From a virus, in IMG/VR virus record IMGVR_UViG_3300036857_000169, positions 1 through 46,678 of that record: 46,678 nt of DNA; one strand, 5' to 3'. The position numbers and the translations under genes are program-made. Positions 30,408 through 38,242 of the stretch are shown one piece after another; position 1 is the first letter of the stretch, and every line of letters starts with the position of its first letter. The notes beneath the pieces are model-generated. The model searched no databases and had not been told where the DNA came from. It saw only the letters and a program-made list of their open reading frames with translations.

Positions 30408-32997
30408 GCGCCGCCGTCTCCCCGAGCGCGGCCCGCCCGACGTCCCGAAACGCCTCCCAGGTGACCAACTGAGCCTCTTTCCACTCATGCATCGCCTCCC
30501 CCCAGTGCGTTCCCAGCTTCATCCCGACCGGCATGCGAAACGTCCACGCCCCGCGCACGCCGGGGTAGACACGCTCGACCATCATCGACTCGATCGCCAT
30601 CTCCGCCAGCGACCAGAGTTCCCGGAGCGGCCCCGCCATGATGAACGAGTCATGCCCCTGGTGGACGACGCGCGTCCGTAGCTCCTCGCGCAGAATCCGC
30701 CGCCACACCGGCAGCCAGCCCTCTTGATTGAGCATCTGCCCCACGTCGCTCTGGGGCATATATGCATACCCCTCTTTATAGTCCTCCTTGCTTAATAGCC
30801 TGCCATTAAACAATAAGTGCCTGCCGTATGAGTTGACCAACTTCCTGTGCTTGATGATCCGCTCGCGCACCCACGCCTGCCAGACCGCGATGTACGGACG
30901 CGACTCCATCACGCGCGCGATGATGTCCTCACACTCCTCGGGTGTCAGCACGACCTCGCCCTCGGTCTCCTTAATCAATACCTCTGAGAATCTAACCCCC
31001 TCCATGGCATAGTTACACGCATGGCGCCCGCGCTTCCCGACATTCTCCCGCTCCGCCTTGGTGACATCGGCCATCGCCTTCCCCAGCACCTCGGACGCCA
31101 TCAGGCGATGCTGGTCGAGTGCGGACGGCGGGGTGCGTGCCAGCGTGAGCGCGCGGGGATCACCCGATGCCCCGTCGACCAGCCGACTCTCCGCCTGGCT
31201 GTAGTCCAACTCGCACAGCAGCATCCCGTCCGGCGCGCGGAACATCGAGCGGATCGAGCGCAACTGATTCTGCAAGTTGGTGCCGACCCCGGTCGGTGGC
31301 GTCTGTGCGCGTAAACGCCCCGTGGTCGTCAGCGGGCGATACAGCGACCGCATGCGCCCGTCGCGGTCGAGTCGCGTCGGTGCCGTGAACTGCGCTTTCT
31401 TCTCCTGGTGGCGAAACTGGAGGATCAGCCCGGCGACCGGCTCGGCCTTCTTCGGGGAGCGCAACTGCATTCGCCTGAGCGCCACCTCGTCCGCCGTCCG
31501 CTTGCCGCCGCGCGTGTACGGCTTGATCCCCTGCTCGTCGTAGAAGTAGCGCAGGATGGCTGGATTCGAGAGCCCACCCTTCGGCTGCTGCTTCGCGGTC
31601 GACGTCCGCCCCGACTTCAAGATGCGCGGCCCCGTCGTCAGCGGGAAGCCGGCCGCCGCCGTCATCGCGTGGCGCAGGCGCTCCAACGCGCTCGTCGCCT
31701 CCGCGTGGAGCCGCGCGCGCTCCGCCTCGTCCACCGGAAACCCCTCCAGCGACAGATCGAGCGCTGCCCACATCACCTGGCGGTAGTGCGCGCGATAGAT
31801 CGCCCGCAGCCCGGCCTCCTCGATCCTCTTCAAGTAGATATTATGTAAGCCTACTGTGTGTCGCGCGTCCTTGCCGCAGTATTCGAGGAACTGCTGCCAG
31901 TGCGCCGTCTTGCGCTTGAGCCCCCCACGCGGCCCAATCTCCGTCTCCTTCGCCTCCTCCTTCCAGAACGTCGTCCGCAGGTCCCGGCTCGCGCAGTAGG
32001 CGAGCGTGTGGCGATCGCTCGGATCGAGGAGGTGATGCTCGGCGAGCGTGTCCCACCACCAGTTCGCCACTGTCAGCTTGTGCCAGCGCAGGAGATAGGT
32101 GTCGAAGAGGCCGTTGTGGAAAATCTTCGCGTGGTCGCTCGCACAGATGCGCGCCAACCAAAACCACCCCCACGTGATCGAGGTGCCCGCCGTGGGATCG
32201 ACGAGTGGCACGACGAGGCTGCGGCGCGACGACTGACTCACGGCGAAGCAGAGCAGTTGTGGTCCCGCCGTCTCCAGGTCGATCGCGATCGGCGCGTCCG
32301 AGTCGTTTGCACGCTTGACCCACGCGGCGACGTCGGCCGCCGAGGTGGCGATCCGATCGACGCCGGGATCGACTGGCGGACACCCGGCCGCCACCTCCGC
32401 CGCGATCCGTCGCCAGTCGCCCTGCCAGGCGTCAAACCCGGGGTTCCCCCAGAGGAACGCGGCCGGGTGCGTGGTCGGGATCATCCGAACCACCTTCCCG
32501 CCAGCAGTCTTATACTCTAGTAAACTACCTCTATACTGACTTATCTTATGTGGCCACGCGATGCCCGCTGGCTTCCGCAGCCGCCACTGGCCAGCCCGCT
32601 TGCCATGAGTGAGGAGTGGTAGAGGATCGCCAAGGCACGTCGCCAGAGCCAGATTCCCCACTGGCACCAGGCAGACCGTCTGCGTCGCCGCCTCGATGAA
32701 GCGATCCAGACGGAGACGACAGTGACGCTGCCACCAGGCGACCGCGTTCGGGGTGAGGGACTCGATCCGATTGCCGTCGGGTCGTTCCTCGACGACGTTC
32801 TCCAGTCGCACCTCACGTCGGCGAATGCCAACCGGCGACCAGCCCTCCGCCTGCTGCAACTCGCCGGCCTGGCCAACGAAGGGCTCTTTCCAGTAGCACT
32901 CATCGCGTCCCGGCGCCTCGCCCAGCAGCAGGATCGCCGCCGTCGCGGGGCCACACCCGCGAACGACCTTCCGCGTGCGTTTGAACGGCGTGCGCAT
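30367..32997 (-). CDS. polA: family A DNA polymerase fused to UDG-like and 3'-5' exonuclease domains, 876 aa
   Basis: Replicative polymerase. Domains: uracil-DNA-glycosylase-like (1-205) with GEAPGRDE (26-33), PFVGQAG (39-45) and TTHPAA (175-180), but without the usual set of Fe-S cysteines; proofreading exonuclease with DLE (Asp240, Glu242), HNGLFD (Asp299) and YCGKD (Tyr373, Asp377); polymerase with motif A LDYSQAE (Asp598), motif B KRGRHACNY (655-663) and motif C HQGHDS (Asp783). In motif B, His659 occupies the place of the usual catalytic Lys and Tyr663 that of residue 762 in E. coli Pol I. Motif C has Ser where Glu is usual. GGAGGGTGGG precedes ATG 32997. Confidence 0.85.
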   Translation of the reverse strand: MRTPFKRTRKVVRGCGPATAAILLLGEAPGRDECYWKEPFVGQAGELQQAEGWSPVGIRRREVRLENVVEERPDGNRIESLTPNAVAWWQRHCRLRLDRFIEAATQTVCLVPVGNLALATCLGDPLPLLTHGKRAGQWRLRKPAGIAWPHKISQYRGSLLEYKTAGGKVVRMIPTTHPAAFLWGNPGFDAWQGDWRRIAAEVAAGCPPVDPGVDRIATSAADVAAWVKRANDSDAPIAIDLETAGPQLLCFAVSQSSRRSLVVPLVDPTAGTSITWGWFWLARICASDHAKIFHNGLFDTYLLRWHKLTVANWWWDTLAEHHLLDPSDRHTLAYCASRDLRTTFWKEEAKETEIGPRGGLKRKTAHWQQFLEYCGKDARHTVGLHNIYLKRIEEAGLRAIYRAHYRQVMWAALDLSLEGFPVDEAERARLHAEATSALERLRHAMTAAAGFPLTTGPRILKSGRTSTAKQQPKGGLSNPAILRYFYDEQGIKPYTRGGKRTADEVALRRMQLRSPKKAEPVAGLILQFRHQEKKAQFTAPTRLDRDGRMRSLYRPLTTTGRLRAQTPPTGVGTNLQNQLRSIRSMFRAPDGMLLCELDYSQAESRLVDGASGDPRALTLARTPPSALDQHRLMASEVLGKAMADVTKAERENVGKRGRHACNYAMEGVRFSEVLIKETEGEVVLTPEECEDIIARVMESRPYIAVWQAWVRERIIKHRKLVNSYGRHLLFNGRLLSKEDYKEGYAYMPQSDVGQMLNQEGWLPVWRRILREELRTRVVHQGHDSFIMAGPLRELWSLAEMAIESMMVERVYPGVRGAWTFRMPVGMKLGTHWGEAMHEWKEAQLVTWEAFRDVGRAALGETAARARHPRRLSAGAG

Positions 32998-33087
32998 CCC
33001 ACCCTCCGCGAACAAGGAGTGGCGGCAGCCGGCCTACCGCCACCACTTGTCTATCCATTTATCAAGTAACTGATCGGAGGGATGCAG

Positions 33088-33792
33088 TCAGTCGTCGTCG
33101 TCCCGGCGTCCCTTGCGGGCGCTGCGTGCCGGGCGCTCGTCCTCCTCCTCCTCGTCGTCGTCGTCGTCCTTCGCCTTCCCCTTCCGCGCCTTCGGCTCGT
33201 CGTCGTCGTCGTCGCCGCGTTTGCGCGCAGAGCGCGCCGGCCGGTCGTCGTCCTCGTCGTCGGCCCGGGCGGAGCGCGCCGTCTTCGGCTTGCCACGCGC
33301 CCCCCGGCCGTTCGCGAGCGCCTCCAGCTCCTCGCCGACGCCGACGAACGCCGAGTCGCCCTCCTCGTAGTACATGCCGATGCGATTCTGCTTCGACCCG
33401 TTGCGCCGGTCGACCTCGACGGTGACGGTGGCGAGGAACGGCTGCCCGGCCGCCGCCTCCATCCACTCCTCGTCGTCGTCGGAGTTGGCCACGCCCGCCA
33501 CGCGCAGCAGCTTGAGCAAGCGCCCCGGCCCCTGCTCGGGCCGATTCCAGGTCTCGTCCTTCTTCGCCCGCTTGTCCTCCTTCGTCCCGATCGTGAACCA
33601 CTCGCTGATCGTCCGCCCCTTGTACTCGGGCGGCTCCAGCACCCGGAACCGGCCTTGGTACGCGAGGCACCCGGGCGTCTGCGAGTTCTCGCCGGTCTCG
33701 CGCCGCTCCAACTCGTCAATCTCCAGCCGCGCCCCCATCGCCGGCATGGCGCCCTTCGCTTCGCCACCTTTCCAGAGCCCCGGAGTCTTCAT
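33088..33792 (-). CDS. ssDNA-binding-like protein with mixed acidic/basic tail, 234 aa
   Basis: Probable single-strand DNA-binding protein. Residues about 45-150 are beta-rich with an OB-like order (YQGRFRVLEPPEYKGRTISE, then VTVEVDRRNGSKQNRIGMYY), similar to DUF669-type phage SSBs. The last 80 residues alternate Asp/Glu runs with RPARSARK repeats; an acidic end (RRDDDD) is typical of SSB tails, but the interspersed basic blocks are not. It lies between the polymerase and the recombination genes. AGGAGGT precedes the ATG. Confidence 0.65.
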   Translation of the reverse strand: MKTPGLWKGGEAKGAMPAMGARLEIDELERRETGENSQTPGCLAYQGRFRVLEPPEYKGRTISEWFTIGTKEDKRAKKDETWNRPEQGPGRLLKLLRVAGVANSDDDEEWMEAAAGQPFLATVTVEVDRRNGSKQNRIGMYYEEGDSAFVGVGEELEALANGRGARGKPKTARSARADDEDDDRPARSARKRGDDDDDEPKARKGKAKDDDDDEEEEDERPARSARKGRRDDDD

Positions 33793-33853
33793 AAACTGAT
33801 ACCTCCTGTCTCTCTAGTTACCTACTAGAGTCCCCGATTCACCCGGTTGATCG

Positions 33854-34063
33854 TTACGCGGCCTTCGCCTTCCGCTTGCCCGTGCCCGCCGCGTCGAGGG
33901 CGGCCTCGATCGCGCCCGCGACGAAGTCGCTGATGGACACGTTCGTCTCGACCGAGTGCAGCTTGAGCCGCTTCTGCAACTGCCTCGGGATGCGGGTCGC
34001 CAACTGGACGACCACCTCGCCGTCGTCGTTCTGAGTCGGACTGGCCTTGCGCTTCACTGCCAT
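33854..34063 (-). CDS. ribbon-helix-helix (CopG/Arc-like) protein, 69 aa
   Basis: Small DNA-binding regulator. The strand VVVQLATRIP and two helices (RQLQKRLKLHSVETNV, SISDFVAGAIEAALD) are the RHH fold, which dimerises to insert a beta ribbon into DNA. The Lys-rich tail ends KRKAKAA. A near-perfect AGGAGGTGA lies upstream of ATG 34063; the longer frame to 34237 overlaps the next gene and is rejected. Possibly a repressor of the early operon. Confidence 0.75.
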   Translation of the reverse strand: MAVKRKASPTQNDDGEVVVQLATRIPRQLQKRLKLHSVETNVSISDFVAGAIEAALDAAGTGKRKAKAA

Positions 34064-34115
34064 GATGTCACCTCCTCTCACCTGTTGATAGTAGAAACCC
34101 GCGTTGCTTGCAAGG

Positions 34116-34940
34116 CTATGTGTGCGCGTCATCGCGCCGCCGATTCGCCTTGTCCCAGTTCCGCCATACCGCCGCGTAGTCCTGCTCGCACGGATCGGGC
34201 GCCTCGATCTGCGACGTCGCACTCCAGCGCTCGTCACTCGACGTCTGGAGCCAGCCCGCCTTGTCGCCGGTCTTCCGGTCGCGGTCGATGTAGGAGCGCC
34301 AGATTTCCGGCCACTGACTGGCGAAACTTTCCATCAGCCGCCCGGGGAGAAAGGGCGCCCGCAGCACCGTCCCCTCGGCCTCAATCCGCTCCTTCGAGAC
34401 GTGCAGCCCGACGCACACGTTGCACTGCAAGCCCGGCAATTGGATCAAGAGGACTTCTTCTAACACGTCGACTGCTCCACCGTACCATTTGCGCGGGTCC
34501 TTCCGGTCGGGCTCCAGGTCGTACTGGTACATCTTCCGCGCTTTGAGCGCCGACGACGTCACGGTCTCGAAGCAGAAGGTCGCACACTCCTTCTTCTCTA
34601 TCTCTTTCGGTATCCTGTTTAGACGCTCCAGAAACATGCTGGCCGCCTGCGGTCGATCGACCAGCGGGTCGCTGTAGTATTCGATGCGCGCCGCCAGCCG
34701 GCCACCGGCGACGACCTCGCGAAACTCCAGCCCGCGCTTGTCGCGCTGCACATCACTCACCGTCCCCAGCTTCCAGTACGGGATGTCCTTCCCGATCGCG
34801 TCGAAGTGCGCGATCACGATCGGCTGCGGGAACGTCGCGAAGGTCGTCGACTTCCGCGACCCCGGCTCGCCGTAGATCGCGACGTGCAGGTCGGGTCGCT
34901 TCGGTTTGAGCCTGGTCAGCTTCTCCGCTGTCTCTGCCAT
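34116..34940 (-). CDS. Sak4-like RecA-type recombination ATPase, 274 aa
   Basis: AAA/RecA-core phage ATPase of the Sak4 (AAA_24) type, thought to promote single-strand annealing. The P-loop GEPGSRKST (24-32) has Arg instead of Gly before the Lys, followed by HFDAIGKDIPYW. Further conserved pieces are CFETVTSSALKARK and GLHVSKERI. It lies next to a RecB-like nuclease and an SSB-like gene, forming a compact phage recombination set. ATG 34940 overlaps the previous stop (TGATG); GTG 34943 is an alternative. Confidence 0.75.
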   Translation of the reverse strand: MAETAEKLTRLKPKRPDLHVAIYGEPGSRKSTTFATFPQPIVIAHFDAIGKDIPYWKLGTVSDVQRDKRGLEFREVVAGGRLAARIEYYSDPLVDRPQAASMFLERLNRIPKEIEKKECATFCFETVTSSALKARKMYQYDLEPDRKDPRKWYGGAVDVLEEVLLIQLPGLQCNVCVGLHVSKERIEAEGTVLRAPFLPGRLMESFASQWPEIWRSYIDRDRKTGDKAGWLQTSSDERWSATSQIEAPDPCEQDYAAVWRNWDKANRRRDDAHT

Positions 34941-35068
34941 CACTCGTCCTCCTCGTCGCCCTGCTGCTGCTCCACCACGTCGGCGATCCGTCTGAGCGCC
35001 TCGCCACTCTCCCAGAGCCGCTCATTCATCGCCTTCAACACGGCATAGTCGTCGTCGTCGAGTGCCAT
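34940..35068 (-). CDS. small acidic protein, 42 aa
   Basis: MALDDDDYAVLKAMNERLWE begins a short helical acidic peptide ending QQQGDEEDE. It is coupled at both ends by TGATG overlaps to the nuclease and Sak4-like genes and has GGAGG upstream. It may be a partner or modulator of one of them; unknown family. Confidence 0.6.
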   Translation of the reverse strand: MALDDDDYAVLKAMNERLWESGEALRRIADVVEQQQGDEEDE

Positions 35069-36036
35069 CACGCCTCCCGCAGCGGATTCCACGGCTCGTC
35101 GATGAACGTCGCGCGCAAGTTCGCCCGACTCACATTCCTCCCTAACTTACAAAAGTCCTTCATATCACAGAAGGTACACGAATCGTTGAACCTCCCTTCC
35201 ATCGGGATGTCGACGATCGCCGCCATGCCGTCCTCCTGCGCCCGCAGGACGAGGCGCTCGTACTTCCGAATGAGTTGCTTCGCCGTCCACTTCCACGCCG
35301 CGCGCTCGGGATCGCTGCGGGTGACGTAGACGAAATGGCTCCCCGCGTGGCGGATCGAGCACTCCTGATAACTGACCTTGTGCTCCTTGCACGTCTGCTC
35401 GGAGCGATGCGGCTCGGGTATCTCCAGCACGGCCAGGACGACGCCCTGAAAGTCGAAGTCCTCCTGCTGGCGCGCGATCCAGTCCTGGCCGGTGAACTGA
35501 CTCGACGTCTGCTGCTTGGCGATCCACCAGTCGCTCGCCTTGCGTGTCGTCTTCCAGTCGAGACTCCACTTCCCACCCGACTCCCAGCGCCGCACGATGC
35601 CGTCGAGCCGCGCGACGTAGAGCACCTCCCTCCCCGCCATCGGGAAGCGCGCCGAGATGGGCTTCTCGGTCGTCCGCTTCACCACCTTGAACGGCCACTT
35701 CCCGGCGTACCGCGTGAGGTACTGATGCAGGATCGCCTCGACCCACTCGGGCGCGAACCGGCGGTCGTCGGCCGGCAGGTCGCGTTGCTCGATGCGCTTC
35801 AGATACCGTGCAACGGCCGCCTCGTAGTCGTCGGCCATGATCCGAACCGACGCCTCAATGTCGTCCGTCTCCAGCCAGTGCGCGAGTCCGAGGTGGACGG
35901 CCGACCCAGCGGCTAACGCGAGCGACTCCCCCCGGGTCGCCAAGCCGCAGGCGTAGCGCGTAAACGCATACGTCGAGCACTTGGCGGTAGCAGATAGAAT
36001 ACTATTGTCGACGACCAGCACATCAGCATCACCCAC
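35068..36036 (-). CDS. Fe-S PD-(D/E)XK exonuclease (Cas4/RecB-like), 322 aa
   Basis: Likely the resection nuclease of the recombination set. Catalytic pattern: GSAVHLGLAHWLE (44-56), then LDG (Asp145) and DWK (Asp160, Lys162). The cluster cysteines Cys20, Cys287, Cys290 and Cys296 (one far upstream, then C-x2-C-x5-C) fit the 4Fe-4S arrangement of Cas4/AddB nucleases. There is no cas1/cas2 nearby. The GTG at 36036 has GAGGTG upstream. Confidence 0.8.
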   Translation of the reverse strand: MGDADVLVVDNSILSATAKCSTYAFTRYACGLATRGESLALAAGSAVHLGLAHWLETDDIEASVRIMADDYEAAVARYLKRIEQRDLPADDRRFAPEWVEAILHQYLTRYAGKWPFKVVKRTTEKPISARFPMAGREVLYVARLDGIVRRWESGGKWSLDWKTTRKASDWWIAKQQTSSQFTGQDWIARQQEDFDFQGVVLAVLEIPEPHRSEQTCKEHKVSYQECSIRHAGSHFVYVTRSDPERAAWKWTAKQLIRKYERLVLRAQEDGMAAIVDIPMEGRFNDSCTFCDMKDFCKLGRNVSRANLRATFIDEPWNPLREA

Positions 36037-36079
36037 CGTCGCACCTCGCCCGCCCCCGGGGAAATTGGTGAAGCGTGTG

Positions 36080-36268
36080 CTATAGACCTTCCCAGCGAGC
36101 GTGTCGAGACGCTAGCAGTTGTGCGTTTACACGTGGGCGACCACTATTAGTCGTCGTCTCGTTGAACGTCCAGAACTGGCGCAGGAACTTCGGCGGCGGA
36201 CGACCCTCGTCCTCGCACGCTTTTCGGATGATGCGATTGTTCTCGGCCCGACTCGGGTCGCGGTCCAT
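36080..36268 (-). CDS. hypothetical protein, 62 aa
   Basis: Basic, Arg/Pro-rich; RPPPKFLRQFWTF in the middle. The coding strand contains a one-mismatch copy of the 11-mer (36124-36134). The ribosome-binding site is weak. It is retained because it fills the space in the leftward operon with compatible codon use. Confidence 0.5.
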   Translation of the reverse strand: MDRDPSRAENNRIIRKACEDEGRPPPKFLRQFWTFNETTTNSGRPRVNAQLLASRHARWEGL

Positions 36269-36282
36269 CGCTGCGTACCCGG

Positions 36283-36516
36283 CTACTCGCTCACGTGCCG
36301 GAGAATGCGTGCCAGGTCCTTCGTGATGTCGCTCTCCTGCTCCTTCAAGATGGTGAGGAGGCGCGAGCGCTGGATCGATACGAGCGGTGCGCCAACCGCC
36401 TCGCTGAACCAGACATCGATCAGCGGCTCCGCTCTCGCTTCGAGCGCGACGATCGCCGCGTGCAAACGACAGAGCCGCTCACTCTTCTCGTAGACGATCC
36501 GCTGCCAGTCTCCCAT
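36283..36516 (-). CDS. hypothetical helical protein, 77 aa
   Basis: ATG 36516 follows GGAGGG; the upstream extension is rejected. Two amphipathic helices (EKSERLCRLHAAIVALEARA, LLTILKEQESDITKDLARIL) predict a coiled coil. An 11-mer copy (36458-36468) lies antisense within it. No family. Confidence 0.6.
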   Translation of the reverse strand: MGDWQRIVYEKSERLCRLHAAIVALEARAEPLIDVWFSEAVGAPLVSIQRSRLLTILKEQESDITKDLARILRHVSE

Positions 36517-36542
36517 CACACCCTCCCGCGCTTGCCAGGTCG

Positions 36543-36713
36543 TCACTCCAACTCGCCCTCTAGCCCGTGCTCCTTGATCCAGTCGCGCAGCACCGTCAGG
36601 ACGTCTGCCTCGGGGCACAGGTCGAGTGCTGTCTTCAAGAGCGCAATGCTCTGGGCGTCGGTCGCCTCGCCCAGGTCGATGCCCTCGCGATCCTGGTCCG
36701 GCCAGCTAATCAT
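36543..36713 (-). CDS. hypothetical protein, 56 aa
   Basis: The ATG at 36713 overlaps the upstream stop (ATGA), which decides the start. Acidic helical protein (AQSIALLKTALDLCPEADVL). Function unknown. Confidence 0.6.
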   Translation of the reverse strand: MISWPDQDREGIDLGEATDAQSIALLKTALDLCPEADVLTVLRDWIKEHGLEGELE

Positions 36714-36931
36714 GGCTTGTGCGGGTCGGACCAGCCCAAGAACTTGAAGCATCGCCGCCCAAATACGGTCGTTGGAGAATAACCCCGATCGTCGCGGTAA
36801 GCATCGCTGACTGTCGCATACTCGATAAGCTCTATCGCTTTAGCGAGTCGCGCCTCTGTTTCTTTGAGCTTGTCGCGGAGTTCATTTATCTCGGCCGCTA
36901 CTTGTGACTGTCGTATCCAACAATCGCTCAT
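36710..36931 (-). CDS. hypothetical protein with coiled coil, 73 aa
   Basis: GGGAG lies before ATG 36931. Residues 12-40 are a coiled coil (INELRDKLKETEARLAKAIE); the C-terminus is aromatic (FKFLGWSDPHKP). Codons are less GC-biased than average. Unknown family. Confidence 0.6.
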   Translation of the reverse strand: MSDCWIRQSQVAAEINELRDKLKETEARLAKAIELIEYATVSDAYRDDRGYSPTTVFGRRCFKFLGWSDPHKP

Positions 36932-36933
36932 TG

Positions 36934-37044
36934 CTACTCTCCCAAGATTGCGCCACTCGGCTCGCAGGACATCGGCTCGTTGCTGGCGTCAAAGCAGACA
37001 CCGTCTAAAAGTTTGGCGTGGCCCTTGAAGAAGAGGGCGCGCAA
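36934..37044 (-). CDS. short possible gene, start uncertain, 36 aa from TTG
   Basis: The frame ending at 36934 has coding-like codons (LLDGVCFDASNEPMSCEPSG) and is open upstream only to about 37080. A strong AAGGAG followed by ATG at 37073 is one frame out. Either translation starts at TTG 37044, or a single-base change has broken a slightly longer gene. Confidence 0.3.
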   Translation of the reverse strand: MRALFFKGHAKLLDGVCFDASNEPMSCEPSGAILGE

Positions 37045-37098
37045 CTGCGTCGCTGGCCAATCTGTACTATCATATCTATCTCCTTATATTGTTAGTGG

Positions 37099-37629
37099 TT
37101 AGTGTAGTGTCTCTTCATCCCGCTCGGGGACGTCCATGCCGAAGCGCCTCGCCATCGCCTGGTCGCCAACCAGGATAAAGAGGACGGGGATCAGCGTTCG
37201 CACCTCCTCCGACGCGAGCCTCCCCAGCGCCTCGATCCGGTCGTGCACCTCGCGCGCATGGCCGTCGCAGATGCTCGGCACCCCCTGCTTGGGGGCCGCC
37301 ATCAGCCCCGCGTCCTTGACGACGGCGAAGAAGCGGTCGAGCACGGCCTCCACCTCGCCGAGGAGACGCGCCGTCCGCCGCATGGTCCGATAGACGCCAT
37401 TCGACCGAACGACCCTCCCGGCATTCTGTGACGCCTGACAACTCTGGTTGGCAGCGCGCTGAGAGCCCTGGACAGCCCTCCGCCTGCGTACCCGAGTGCG
37501 TACCCTTGGCCGAGGCTCCCCGACGCGGCAGCCGGTCTCCTGGCGCCCACAGTGGCCCTTCCCGGTCACCTCGCCCTGGCACGGCTTGCACCGACACCCG
37601 CACCCGCCCGGTCCCACCTCGTCAGCCAT
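37099..37629 (-). CDS. zinc-binding N-terminus plus helical protein, 176 aa
   Basis: The N-terminus has a dense Cys cluster (CGCRCKPC, then CGRQETGC), probably zinc-binding. It is followed by a basic Arg-rich segment and a helical C-terminal half (LGEVEAVLDRFFAVVKDAGL). It overlaps the upstream gene by 8 bp. The AT-rich stretch behind it (37060-37100) separates it from the next small gene. No named family. Confidence 0.6.
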   Translation of the reverse strand: MADEVGPGGCGCRCKPCQGEVTGKGHCGRQETGCRVGEPRPRVRTRVRRRRAVQGSQRAANQSCQASQNAGRVVRSNGVYRTMRRTARLLGEVEAVLDRFFAVVKDAGLMAAPKQGVPSICDGHAREVHDRIEALGRLASEEVRTLIPVLFILVGDQAMARRFGMDVPERDEETLH

Positions 37630-37897
37630 CGGCCGCCTCCTCGTTTACACGCGGGAAGACCTCGCTCATGGGGACCGAGACCAGGCGCTCCTTCCGGCGT
37701 CGGCGGCGGTCCGAGGCGCGGAGATCGATCAGCCGGGGGACGACCCCGCGCCGGGCGATCAGCCGCAGCGCGAGCGTCCCCGTCCGGGTGCGAATCATCA
37801 GTTCGCTCTGCGTGCCGTCCCCGGTGACGTCCCGGAGCGTGACCGCCTCGACGTCGGTGACGAACATATCGGCGTGCGTGTGTCGTTGTCTCTTCAT
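37622..37897 (-). CDS. hypothetical beta-rich protein, 91 aa
   Basis: Beta strands (MFVTDVEAVTLRDVTGDG, SELMIRTRTGTLALRLI) followed by an Arg-rich patch (ASDRRRRRKERL). The 11-mer occurs near its 3' end (37642-37652). First gene after the intergenic motif at 37904-37937. Unknown function. Confidence 0.6.
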   Translation of the reverse strand: MKRQRHTHADMFVTDVEAVTLRDVTGDGTQSELMIRTRTGTLALRLIARRGVVPRLIDLRASDRRRRRKERLVSVPMSEVFPRVNEEAADG

Positions 37898-37903
37898 GCG
37901 GCC

Positions 37904-37937
37904 ATCGTAAGCACAGCCATGCCATCGTAGCAGTCAA
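37904..37937 (-). promoter_or_regulatory. weak promoter-like site, variant of the early motif
   Basis: TTGACT is followed directly by GCTACGATGG and later TACGAT. It resembles the early promoter family, but the spacing to a -10 is not standard. Confidence 0.3.
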
Positions 37938-37964
37938 GGGGTGCTGAAATGGTAGCAGTTCCGG

Positions 37965-38240
37965 CTAGTTACCAACTTCTGGCTTACCTTGCGACTTGAT
38001 TTGTTGCGCTATCCTGTTCAATGCTTCTGGAATAGCTTTCATCACTATGCGTAGCTCGTCTACTGTCAGCGCTGATAAGAACGATGCTGTGCCATCTTCT
38101 TTGATTATAAGTCCAAAGATGCCTACTACTCTATCAGTACCTACTTCTCGCTGGCTATCATGTAGTGCGCTCTTGAGGACCCGCACGACCGACCGGCGCT
38201 TCATGCCGGGCGTGTAGACGCGCTCGATGCTGTCGCCCAT
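37965..38240 (-). CDS. hypothetical protein with atypical composition, 91 aa
   Basis: ATG 38240 lies 2 nt after the upstream stop. The C-terminal two-thirds (VGIFGLIIKEDGTASFLSAL onward) is coded with many A/T-ending codons, unlike neighbouring genes, suggesting recent acquisition. The N-terminal 30 codons are GC-rich. A compact alpha/beta protein of unknown function. Confidence 0.6.
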   Translation of the reverse strand: MGDSIERVYTPGMKRRSVVRVLKSALHDSQREVGTDRVVGIFGLIIKEDGTASFLSALTVDELRIVMKAIPEALNRIAQQIKSQGKPEVGN

Positions 38241-38242
38241 GG

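Noticed and set aside
33854-34237. Longer 127-aa version of the RHH protein
   Set aside because: The extra N-terminus overlaps the Sak4-like gene and lacks a start signal, while a near-perfect ribosome-binding site precedes ATG 34063.
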